Below, piece by piece: positions 53,792 to 64,000 of a stretch of 64,000 bases of DNA (the first letter of the stretch is position 1; the number at the start of each line of letters is the position of its first letter). The stretch spans positions 6,201,126 through 6,265,125 of the forward strand of contig OX030958.1 of NCBI GenBank assembly GCA_943735955.1, written 5' to 3'. The notes beneath the pieces were generated by a model. It worked only from the letters and a program-made list of their open reading frames with translations. It did not search any database and was not told where the DNA came from. The translations under genes were made by a program, and so were the position numbers. Source of the stretch: Piscicola geometra. Lineage: Eukaryota; Annelida; Clitellata; Hirudinida; Piscicolidae.

Positions 53792-54864
53792 TTACAATCT
53801 GAAATTGCGCGCTAGAACATAAATCTCAGAAGAGTCGGATCTGGAGGCTTTTGGTTTGATTAGTTGCACCTTCTCAAAGCACTTGACCAGAGACCTATCC
53901 ATCAAGCCCTCCAAGCCACGCCCCTGGAACGCCTGTGTAATAAACATATCTGAATATTCATATTATATTAATACATTTTATTAATTCAATATGTATATCT
54001 AATCTAAATATGCAGAATAGTGGAGAAGTTGAACGATAGTGTTGAAGAATGAGTCAATGGCAAGGAGGGAGGGATGGACCGACCTTTGTGAGAAAGCACC
54101 CCCCTTGCTGGAGGACTAGGAGGGAGAACTTGAGGACACTGTAGAGGAGTTCAATCGAGGCTTCTTCGTCGAGGACTCTCACTCCAGTCGCCTGTGGTGC
54201 CACGTCAGACAAAACCACATCAGCCCTCCGTCCTTTGAGGATGTTAAGGACATGTTCTTGTGTGCTTGCGTGAGTGATGTCGCTGTTGCACAGAAAGGAG
54301 GCTCCTTGGATAGGTTGTATGTTCTGCAGATCAATGCCCAGAACCAGTCCTTGAGATGTGGATGACCTGCTGGTGGTGCTCGTAAAGTGGGTGGAGCTGC
54401 TTTTGAAGCTCTGAAGGTAGTTCTTGCTGCCGCGAGGATGAAGGTCAGTGGAAAGGGCGATGTTTGGCAGCACGTACTCTACAGCCACCTGCGACCAGGA
54501 GCCTGGAGCCGCTCCCACGTCAACCACCACTTGACCCTCTTGCAAGAGATTGTATCTGTGTGTATGTCAACACATTTACAAATGTTCTTTAAGTCCACTA
54601 TATGAATATTACTAAATGTAAATTGATAACTATATGTTCATATTAAATATGTATTGAAACCCTACAATAAATGTGAAATTATAAACACAATTAATTAGTT
54701 AATTATTTACTAGGCACCTCTCTTGGATTTCAAGAAGTTTGAAACAACTTCTGCATCTATAGTCTTCTTGACGCGCTTTCTTGACAAAAGGGTCTTTCAT
54801 CTGTCTGATTATCCATTTTCTCTCAGTCGGGTTCTTGCCTTTCAAGTCCACTGGACCTTTCTTG
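53792..54864 (-). CDS. MRM2: MRM2 (FTSJ2), mitochondrial rRNA 2'-O-methyltransferase
   Basis: Three exons join in phase: 54864-54718, 54555-54084 and 53932-53792 (stop). They give KWIIRQMKDPFVKKARQEDY, RCRSCFKLLEIQER, the SAM-binding VVVDVGAAPGSWSQVAVEYV, LGIDLQNIQPIQGA, the ADVVLSDVAPQATGVR block, GGCFLTK and the C-terminal KPKASRSDSSEIYVLARNF. The catalytic K-D-K-E set of the RrmJ/FtsJ fold can be placed: Lys in VKKAR, Asp in LSDVAP, Lys in FLTK, Glu in SSEIY. The enzyme methylates U in the mitochondrial large rRNA A-loop. The first exon with the targeting peptide lies upstream of 54864 and was not found. Relative to human MRM2 there is a short Ser/Thr-rich insert (SSSTHFTSTTSRSSTS). Confidence 0.9.
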
Positions 54865-55681
54865 CTGTGATAAAAAATGTGGAATATGAACTATATCAAT
54901 CAATCAATCAATCACTAAAGATTTGTATAGCGCCCTTTACTAAGTGAACAAAAGCGCTCTTCAAATAAATTTGTTAAATAAAACGGTTTTTAGAGCACTA
55001 CCAATATATGTATATATATATATATCAATTTAAATATAAAAAAACAATCAACCTCAATAACCCAACCTCACCCACACCACCATGATAATCACCGCCAAAA
55101 AATCAGTATCACCACCAAAATAATTCAATCATCACTACAGTACCAACACTCATACAACAGTGAAGTTCAACTATAAAGTGAAATTGTATTCAAACTTGAA
55201 AATGTCTTAAGAAAATTACCTGATGTTTATAGCTGATGTATGTAAAAATCTTTTTAAAATATTAATTCTGAGTAATGAAGAATTTTTGGTTAGCATATAT
55301 TTTAAGTTTTGATTTACAAAATATATTATTTTATCACTCATTTAAATTGTAATTTAAACAAAAACTTTTTAGTACTTACAATTTTTATATATATTAAAAT
55401 TAAAATACATAAAAATTGAAACTTTTAACAATAATTTTATCTAAAATATAAATTTGAAAGTTTATGATTAGATTTATAATACTCAACTTTTAAGTTAACT
55501 TCTGCTAAATTTTTACCAATTCTCATTTTTCTAAATGACATTAAAACCTTTTTGCACTAATAAATTTCTTTTAAAAGGTAGTTTCAAAACTTGTATTTAC
55601 AATATAACGAATCCAATGCAGGTCTGGTTAAATCTGGATATTCCCCCATCAACTAACATTGCTATTCCTGCATTATAATAG
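54865..55681. promoter_or_regulatory. Shared 5' region of MRM2 and XPNPEP3
   Basis: The unresolved first exons of two divergent genes for mitochondrial proteins must lie here or very near. A dispersed element (ATCAATCAATCAATCAC, TATAGCGCCCTTTACTAAG) occupies 54893-54965. The rest is AT-rich without clear motifs. Confidence 0.35.
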
Positions 55682-57376
55682 CGCCTGGATGGAGGCAAGT
55701 GATGAAGCGGTGGTTCGGGCAGCCAGTGCATCAGACACACCCATATTTGATGAGTGAAGAGGATGTCACTCCAGGCATCTCTAAGAAGGAGTTCTTCCAG
55801 AGGTTGCAGATTATTCAACATTAATCATACTCATTATTTTTCAAGAACCTTGGGAAAATCATTTATTTTTTAAAAATAATTATTACAAAAAGCTGCAACA
55901 CAAACAACCACATATTCTGCATTAACAGAAGATCCAATCTCTGGCAAAGCATCTCGACAGACGACAACATCATGGCCATCATACCCTCGTCGTGCAAGGC
56001 GTACATGGCTCACGAGGTGCCTTACCCCTTCCGCCAGAACACTGACTTTCTCTACCTTTCAGGCTTCCAGGAACCAGACAGCATTTTGCTTCTGACCAAC
56101 CTCCATTCCTCAAGTCTCCATGCATTCACTCATAATTTTCTCTAATCCTTTCTTTATTAATTTAATTTTCTTATAAACAATTAATAAAGTAAACAATGAT
56201 ACCTTTTCACCTCACAGACAAAAGAGATTTCAGGTCAATTCTCTTCGTTCCAAAGCGAGACGTCAAGAGGGAGTTGTGGGACGGGCCAAGGACAGGTTCT
56301 GCTCGCGTTGCTGATCTCACAGGCGTGGATGAAGGCTATGACGTTGATGAATTCACCAACGTGTTCAACCTTCTCACCAAAAAGCAAACATCTTTCCACC
56401 TTTATTACAACCACATCGATCCAGCCCACCACAAACTTCACCTCGACTGCCTCAAATCTGCCTGTGATGAAGCGACCAAAGTCCATGCAATAACCAGGTG
56501 AGTTTAACCTTTTCAAGGTTTTTCAAGCACATAACTAACATCCACCCATCATTTAAACTTATCCACTATGGGCCACATGTTCTTTATCTATCATTTACTT
56601 CTGCAGTTTCTTTTCCAACCAATCAACTACTCACTATCAATCATCCATTCTCAACGACCATCTTCTACCACCACTTTCCCACACCACCATCATCATCCAC
56701 TCCCAACCACCATCCTTTCTTCCATCATCCATCCCCAACCACCATCCTTCCTTTCATCATCCATCCCCAACCACCATCCTTTCTTCCATCATCCATCCCC
56801 AACCACCATCCTTCCTTTCATCATCCATCCCCAACCACCATCCTTCCTTTCATCATCCATCCCCAACCACCATCCTTCCTTTCATCATCCATCCCCAACC
56901 ACCATCCTTCCTTCCATCATCCATCCCCAACCATCTTCCCAACAACCTTCCTACCCCTACTACCATCCATCCCCAACCATCCACCATTCGTCTCCACAGA
57001 CACATACAGCAACTGAAGCAGCTAAAGTCTCCATCGGAACAGCGTCTCTTGCGCAAGTCCTGTTCCATCGCCTCGCAGGCCCTCAACAAGCTCATGGCCT
57101 TCTCGCAACCCGCAGTGCGTGCATGCCTCTCCACCTTTATTAGTTTATTAATTAGTAATTTAGTTAGTTAATTAGTAATTTAGTTAATTATTTAGTATTT
57201 CAGTTCATTACTTAGTTTCTTAATTATTTTTTTAGTATTCCAGTTTATTAATTAGGTTCTTAGTTAATTAATTATTATTTCAGTTTTTACTTTTGTTTGC
57301 TTTGGTATGTTTTATCAATGTTGAATGGTTTCTTCCTTCTCCTCACCATCATTATCATCATCTCACCATTTTGATT

Positions 57377-57412
<36 letters not shown>

Positions 57413-59677
57413 GTCATCATCACTACCAGGTGGAAGAAGCTCATTTAGAGGCGTTGATGGACTTTGAGTGTCGTCTGCACGGAGCCACCAGACTGGCGTA
57501 TCCTCCAGTCATCGCTGGTTCCTTATACATATTCATGAGGCTCTTTGTTACCTGATTAGCATACATATTCATGAGGCTCTTTGTGACCTGATTATCATAC
57601 ATATTCATTAGGCTCTTGTGATCTGATTATCGTATATATTTACGAGGCCCTTTATCACTTGGTTATCATACATATTCATGAGGTTCTTTGTGACCTGATT
57701 ATCATACATATTTACGAGGCCCTTCATCACTTGGTTATCATACATATTCCCTAGGCTCTTTGTGATCTGATTATCATACATATTCATGAGGTTCTTTGTG
57801 ACCTGATTATCATACATATTCATGAGTCTCTTTGTGTCCTGATTTTCATATATATTCATGAGGCTCTTTGTGAAATGATTTTCATATATATTCATGAGGC
57901 TCTTTGTGACCTGATTATCATACATATTCATGAGGCTCTTTGTGACCTGATTATCATACATATTCATGAAACTCTCAATCATCTGTTCATCATTCATTTG
58001 CGTTATCCTTTATTTATTATGTTTATTCGTCCATTTATTTTTCTATCACTCATTCATTCATCTATCACCTATTTGTTTACATATTGATTGTACTCATCGA
58101 TACATTCATCAATGCATGCATTCACACACACACATGCACACCAGGCGGAAACAGAGCGAACACCATTCACTACATCGAGAACAACCAGAGAGTGATGGAT
58201 GGAGATGTCTTGTTGGTTGACGCAGGTGGTGTTGATGATGATTTTATGGGTGGTACTCGTGATGGCGATGATAATGGTGGTGATAATGATGATGATTGCC
58301 TTAATAGTGATGATCATGATAATAAAGATAATAAAAGTAATGATGATGATCTATCACTGACAATGACAGGCTGTGAGTACCACGGCTACTCCAGCGATAT
58401 AACAAGATCATGGCCTGTCAATGGTCAGTGCTGCAATGCACTGCTGCAATGCACTGCTGCATACATTTGTTGCTAAATCATCCATTCCAATACTTATAAC
58501 AATTTTTTACAATTGCTTTAATTATACTTATAATTTATTTACTCATTTATCATTATTAATATGATTATTAACATTTCCATAACTAAGTGGTCTTGAAGCC
58601 CGTCCGGGTTTACGCCACGTTAATAATACTCGTCGTTGTATTGTATTTTATCACCACTACCACTATCATCATCATCACCCCAACTATCACTAACATCATC
58701 TTCACCCTCCAACTATCACCACCACCACCACCACCACCAGGTCACTTCTCAAAAGCACAAAGAGCCTTGTACGAAGCTCTACTAGAAGTGCAGGAGACCT
58801 GTGTACGCCTGTGTACACCTAAGAACCTCTCGCTCAACCAACTGCACATGATCATGCTCGGTCTGCTCGGGAGGCAGTTGCAGCGTCTGGGTATTGTCGC
58901 CTCGTCTGCCAGTGAAGCAGAAGTCAGGAAGGTGAGAGATGGCGTGGGTGTGCGTTTCAATGAAGATACTTCGATTATTCATACTTTTTTCATCGGTTTC
59001 TTTGTCTGGCCTAGTCAACTTTTCAACCCATTGCTATCGATCACGTGATAAATCAGAAAAAAAAAGATCGTCGTTTTTATATAGCGCCAAGGCACGCAAC
59101 TCAAGAGCTCACTACTGGGTCATCGGTTGCACTCGAACCTAGGACCGACACTTTGTCGAGCCGAGCTCTCTATCAAGCTCAGCTAGCGTTGATCGACACC
59201 ATAGATTTTTACCAACACATCCCATCTACCACCTCCATCTTCATCATCACCACACCAGACAACTACCCATTACATCATAGCATTGAAGCAACTCAACCCT
59301 TAGACCATGAACTACCTTCAGCATCACTGCCACCACACCAGACGACGATGGACTTGTGTCCTCACCACATCGGCCACTACCTGGGCATGGACGTGCACGA
59401 CGTCGACGAGATGAGCCGAAACACACCCCTAAGAGCCTCCACCGTCATCACCATCGAGCCAGGAATCTACATTAGGAAGGATAACAAATGTGTCCCCGCT
59501 GAGTGGAGAGGGGTGGGCATCAGGATAGAGGATGATGTGGTCGTTACCGAATCGAGTGGGCCTGAGGTTTTAACGAAGGAATGCGTTAAACACCCGATGG
59601 ACGTGGAGGCTATGGTGCGCATTGGAAGGGCGCGTCGTGATGGTGGTGGAAGGGGAGATGTGGTGTGCGATGGATGA
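55682..59677 (+). CDS. XPNPEP3: XPNPEP3, mitochondrial Xaa-Pro aminopeptidase
   Basis: Ten exons: 55682-55802, 55929-56113, 56218-56497, 57000-57114, 57430-57517, 58145-58225, 58370-58423, 58741-58931 and 59342-59677, plus a missing 5' exon with the targeting peptide. The N-terminal half has FGQPVHQTHPYL, EEDVTPGISKKEF, FLYLSGFQEPDSI and KRELWDGPRTG. The peptidase half carries all five metal ligands of the M24B family: Asp in LLVDAG, Asp in SSDITRSWPVNG, His in HHIGHYLGMDVHD, Glu in TIEPGIYI and Glu in IRIEDDVVV. The enzyme removes an N-terminal residue before proline from imported or other peptides. The C-terminal tail (ARRDGGGRGDVVCDG) is lineage-specific. Introns carry repeats touching both splice sites. 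Confidence 0.94.
56690..56990. repeat. CCATCCCCAACCACCATCC repeat at an XPNPEP3 acceptor
   Basis: About seven to eight units of 30-33 bp (CATCATCCATCCCCAACCAC, CATCCTTCCTTT) fill the intron end before the acceptor at 56999. Confidence 0.88.
57325..57429. repeat. ATC array at an XPNPEP3 acceptor
   Basis: TCATCATCATCATC units run to CATCACTACCAG, the acceptor of the exon at 57430. Confidence 0.88.
57519..57985. repeat. 36-bp minisatellite at an XPNPEP3 donor
   Basis: About 12 units built on CATATTCATGAGGCTCTTTG and TGACCTGATTATCATA start within a few bases of the donor at 57518. Units differ by a few substitutions. On the minus strand the period is a multiple of three and open, giving NMYDNQVTKSLM repeats; this is not taken as a gene. 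Confidence 0.93.
58620..58740. repeat. ATC/CCA microsatellite at an XPNPEP3 acceptor
   Basis: CCACTACCACTATCATCATC gives way to CACCACCACCACCACCACCAG, the acceptor of the exon at 58741. The start of the segment (58587-58640) is the second copy of the 8290 palindrome arm. Confidence 0.85.
59065..59195. mobile_element. SINE-like segment with TATAGCGCC head
   Basis: TATATAGCGCCAAGGCACGC, AACTC, then GGTTGCACTCGAACCTAGG and GAGCTCTCTATCAAGCTCAG. It shares the AAGGCACGCAACT word with 32540 and the ACTCGAACC word with 8480. It lies in the last intron of XPNPEP3. Confidence 0.5.
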
Positions 59678-60073
59678 AATGTCTGTAGTGAAAGGTAAAG
59701 TTTGTCTAATGAAGTTTTCCGCAGAATTTTGTGAATTTTCGAATATATTAAATGTGACTTATACAATATATGGTATATTAGTAAAGCTTATCAGTTCATT
59801 AGGACAAATGATGGGGAAAATTGTTCGAATATAAATAATTCATTATTAACAATGTGACGCTAATTGGGCTTGAGAGGGAATGGGTGAAAAAGAATTGAAA
59901 ACTAAACAAAATAAAAACAGAAAAATACCATCGTTCATAAAAAAAGTTTCTTACTAATGGTTTTTATCAACCACCATCCTATTCTTTCTTCAACCTCCTA
60001 CCAATCCTCCATACACCTTTCCATCTATTCTCCAACCAAAAAATCTCAAACTACGCATAATTTATTCATTAAA
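59678..60073. other. Intergenic between convergent XPNPEP3 and TRAPPC3
   Basis: The 3' flanks of the two genes. AT-rich, no exon seen. Confidence 0.6.
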
Positions 60074-61079
<1,006 letters not shown>

Positions 61080-61761
61080 TTTAATGACAAATTAAAAGAA
61101 GTAAATGTAATTAAAATAAAATTTAAGAAGGATTAACAAATCTTTATATTTAAAAATGAAAAGTAAATTCTACATACAAAAGTTTCAGTAATCAATTTGA
61201 ATTTTATTTTTTTAAATAGTTTCATTAATTTTTCTTATATTTTAATTTTTTCAAACGCAATATTCAAAGATGCTCATTGAATAGAATTTATTCAATAGAT
61301 TAAAGGTTTTTAAATTATTTTAAGCCAGGGACCACAAGCCACTTTCAAAACAAAACTTTTTGCTCACTATGCTTAGAGTCTAGAAACCAAAAATGAAATA
61401 AATACTGGGATAGATGGTTTAATGCCCAAAATGAACAACTTATGGAAAAAACGTAAGTGGTCATTATTCGCCTATAGTGAATTTGCTTAGCCAGTAAAAT
61501 GTTTTTTGTATATTATCTCAAAACACGTAACTTAACTAGATTTCTGAGAGTTTTTGACAACAAACTATAGATTTAATTAAATAATAAATAGTGGCTCTTT
61601 GCTAAAACTTAGTCCACTTTTACCTATCGCATTGTAACTTTTTTTTGCATGACGTTATTTGGTTTTAAATAATTCACTACAAGAAATAAAAAATTCAAAA
61701 AACTATTTAATTTTTGTATAGTTTTCAATGTTGAAATAATTGGTTAAATTATTAATACAGG
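61080..61761. promoter_or_regulatory. Shared upstream region of TRAPPC3 and RCC1
   Basis: 682 bp of AT-rich DNA between the two divergent start codons. Promoters for both must be here; no definite core motif is visible. Confidence 0.4.
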
Positions 61762-63489
61762 ATGTCGATTTTAAGAAACTTTTTTAAACGAATGAACTCG
61801 GATGACGAAGAGACATCTCCACAAAAACGAGTGAAAGTTTCCAGGAGTGAAGATAGCCTACGAGATAATCAGAGATTGATCAACTCATACGATAACGGAG
61901 TTCAGAGCAGCAGTGCTCTCTTTAAAGAAAATCCTCCATCTTTACACTCTTTCATGCCTAATGTTAAAGAATCAAATTTTTGTTTCAGTAATTCATCAAT
62001 CAACGAACAGAATTCTTCAGCAAAAGATACAACTAACAAGCGAAACAACCAACATATTTCAAAGACAGCTTCATTAGAATCAAACCTCGAACATGCTAGT
62101 CAGCCTGCAGCAAAGGATGAGGAATCTCTGCATGGAGGAATGAAAGGCAAGGTGATGATGATGGGAGAGGGCAGTTGTGGTCAGCTGGGTCTGGGTGAAG
62201 ACATGATCATTGCGCCTGAACTGAGGCTTGTGAGGGGCGTGGATGGAGATGTGGTGGACGTCTGTGCAGGTGGCATGCACACCCTTCTCTTGACGCAGCA
62301 TGGCAAGGTGACACTATCACTAATGACATTCACAACATTTAAACTCTAATACCTTTCCATTATGATTTATTTCATATGCTTATCGCACTCCACACAGGTT
62401 TATTCATTCGGCTGCAATGACCAGGGAGCTCTAGGCAGACGAACCAAAGAGGACTCTGATTGGTTCCTTCCCCAACCAGTCACATCGCTCGAATCTTACC
62501 ATGTGATCAGAATCTCAGCTGGTGACAGTCATTCTGCTGCAGTGACAGAAGAAGGCCTGCTTTTCGTGTGGGGCACATTTAGGGTGTGTGTGTGTGTGTG
62601 TGTGAGTGTGTGTGTTTGTGTGTGTGTGTGTGTGTGTGTATGTGTGTGTGCGTGTGTGTATTTATGTGTGTGTGTGTGTGTGTGTTGCTGTGTGTGTATT
62701 TATGAGCGTTTTTGTTTGCATTTTGTTTGTTGAAGATGTAACACGCCAAAAAACAACTTCTCAAAAAAATTCCAAAATCTCTTCTAACCACTCAATCACT
62801 CAACTCCTCAACGAAACGATTCTCCAACCGACCAACAAATCAGAAAGAAAATGGAGATTGTCGTTTCAACAACTCTACGCACATTTCTCTTCTGCCCGTG
62901 CAGCTGACCACGCCCTCACCAGCCACCGACGTCCAGAGTGGCAGCAACCACTTGCTCGTGCTCACCGAGGATTGTGAGGTGTTGTCCATGGGTGGGTTGG
63001 TGGTGGGGAGTTGGTGATGGGGTGGTTGGTGGTGGGGAGTTGGTGATGGGGTGGTTGGTGGTGGGGAGTTGATGGGTGGTTAGTGGTGGGGAGTTGATGG
63101 GGTTGGGTTGGTGGTGCAAGTAGTTGGGAGTGGGGTGGGTTGGTGGTGGGGGATTGATGGGGGTGGTTGGTGGTGGGGGATTGATGTGGGGTGGTTGGTG
63201 GTGAGGAGTTAATGGGGGTGGGCTGGTGGTGGTAGTAGTTGGGAGTGGGGTGGGTTGGTGGTGGGGATTGATGGGGGTGGTTGGTGGTGAGGAGTTAATG
63301 GGGGTGGGCTGGTGGTGGTAGTAGTTGGGGGTGAGGAGGGTTGGTGGTGGTGGTAGTCTTCATTCATTCATTCATTCATCCCTTCTTATCCATCTATCTT
63401 TCCATCTTGCTGCAGGCTCAGGTGAACGAGGACAACTAGGCAGGATTCCCGAGTCTTTCCAAGATCCAAGTAATTCATTATCATTATTG

Positions 63490-63532
<43 letters not shown>

Positions 63533-63770
63533 CTAAGTCTTTCAGATCGTTTCAAAATCGAAAAGAATTATCAAAACCACTCACCCACCAAACCAGGCGA
63601 TAACCTGTTATTCACATTGGAGGCAGTTTCCATAGTGAACGACCAGGTGACCAATCAGGACCAGCAACAAGTGCACGTGGTTGAAATTTGGGCGGGAAAT
63701 TACAGTTCTTTCGCCAGGGATGTGCAAGGAAATATATACGCGTGGGGCCTTAATAACTATCACCAACTAG
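61762..63770 (+). CDS. RCC1: RCC1, Ran guanine-nucleotide exchange factor (5' part)
   Basis: Five exons in phase: 61762-62307, 62398-62583, 62904-62991, 63416-63469 and 63597-63770; the gene runs off the right edge. A long Ser/Asn-rich N-terminus (MSILRNFFKRMNSDDEE, PQKRVKVSRSED, a basic NLS-like patch) precedes the propeller. Blades show GEGSCGQLGLGED, AGGMHTLLLTQHGK, VYSFGCNDQGALGR, ISAGDSHSAAVTEEG, FVWGTFR, SGSNHLLVLTEDCEVLSM, GSGERGQLGRIPESF and IYAWGLNNYHQLG, each aligning with human RCC1 in order. RCC1 binds nucleosomes and loads Ran with GTP in the nucleus. The segment after FVWGTFR (human DNNGVIGLLEP region) is not found between exons 2 and 3. Introns 2, 3 and 4 each begin with a repeat. 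Confidence 0.94.
62584..62720. repeat. TG microsatellite at an RCC1 donor
   Basis: The exon ends ACATTTAGG and the intron starts GTGTGTGTGTGTG, with GAGTG, TTTGTG and CGTG interruptions. The donor is part of the repeat. Confidence 0.95.
62992..63350. repeat. GGTGGTGGGG minisatellite at an RCC1 donor
   Basis: Units of about 25-30 bp (GGTTGGTGGTGGGGAGTTGA, TGGGG) start immediately after the donor of the exon ending at 62991 and continue for some 350 bp. G-runs are frequent on the sense strand. Confidence 0.9.
63491..63530. repeat. AAT trinucleotide array in RCC1 intron 4
   Basis: About 13 AAT units in a 127-bp intron whose first bases (GTAATTCATTATCATTATTG) are already similar. A poly-Asn frame crosses it, but splicing A|GTAATT to GCGATAAC keeps the RCC1 frame better. 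Confidence 0.9.
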
Positions 63771-64000
63771 GTTTGTATTTCTCAACGTGTGTATGTATAG
63801 CGCTTCAGTTGCGTGCATTGGCGCTATATAAAAACGTCAATTATTTTTATTATAGCAGTTATGTACTCTTGTAAAGTTTTCTTCTCTTAATCAGACAATA
63901 TATTTTCACTCACTTAAAAAATGTATATATTTTACTATGCTGCAATCAATGGCTGTCACATAATCATTTTTTTTGTTTGTAATCACCATCATCACTCCAT
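63771..64000. other. RCC1 intron at the window edge
   Basis: Intronic. A TATAGCGCTTCAG / TTGGCGCTATATAAAA segment at 63790-63835 resembles the dispersed TATAGCGCC family. The next RCC1 exon is outside. Confidence 0.5.

Noticed and set aside
55597..55821. Minus-strand 74-codon frame
   Set aside because: It is the antisense of the XPNPEP3 exon carrying FGQPVHQTHPYL.

Overview
The window is animal nuclear DNA. Genes are broken by many short GT-AG introns, there is a eukaryotic tRNA-Leu, and there are tRNA-derived SINEs, hAT-type transposons and very abundant simple repeats. The gene set (NMDA receptor subunit 1, IGF2BP, IGFBP7-like, SSX2IP, RCC1, TRAPPC3) is bilaterian. A small inhibitor of the potato-I/eglin family and the repeat-rich, compact gene style fit a lophotrochozoan. 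A leech-like annelid is my best guess, but I cannot prove the species. Exon boundaries below were read by hand from splice signals, codon phase and remembered family motifs; no search was run.

Layout, left to right. Positions 1-1640 are a G-rich GGGT array. The 5' end of a TONSL-like gene follows (minus, 1802-2821). A complete IGF2BP/IMP gene with two RRM and four KH domains spans 5222-11474 (minus). An intronless secreted Ig protein is at 12483-14828 (minus). An IGFBP7-like gene (IGFBP, Kazal and Ig domains) is at 17125-19897 (plus). The splicing factor YJU2 is an intronless gene at 20650-21765 (minus). An unidentified coiled-coil, Asn-rich and acidic protein is at 22383-24981 (plus). tRNA-Leu(AAG) is at 25136-25217 (minus). 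A very divergent NMDA receptor subunit 1 gene runs 25487-32189 (plus).

From 32190 to 41150 the DNA is mostly transposon debris: SINEs, a GGGCGGCGATC-ended family, hAT/ZMYM1-like transposase, and LINE fragments. It holds one intronless alpha-arrestin gene (35649-36638, minus). NFKBIL1 follows (41158-42890, minus), then dispersed CCCATATAGG-type repeats (43560-45060) and a small eglin-like inhibitor (45722-46057, minus).

The right third is dense with housekeeping genes, several in head-to-head pairs. SSX2IP/ADIP (minus) faces a centrin-like gene (plus); both families are centrosomal. Mitochondrial MRM2 (minus) faces mitochondrial XPNPEP3 (plus). TRAPPC3 (minus) faces RCC1 (plus, running off the right edge).

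The most striking cross-cutting pattern is that many tandem repeats begin at, or within a few bases of, a 5' splice site and are G/T-rich on the sense strand. Others (C/A- or ATC-rich) end right at 3' splice sites. The clearest case is a 21-bp repeat in IGF2BP whose units copy the splice-donor sequence and stay in frame.
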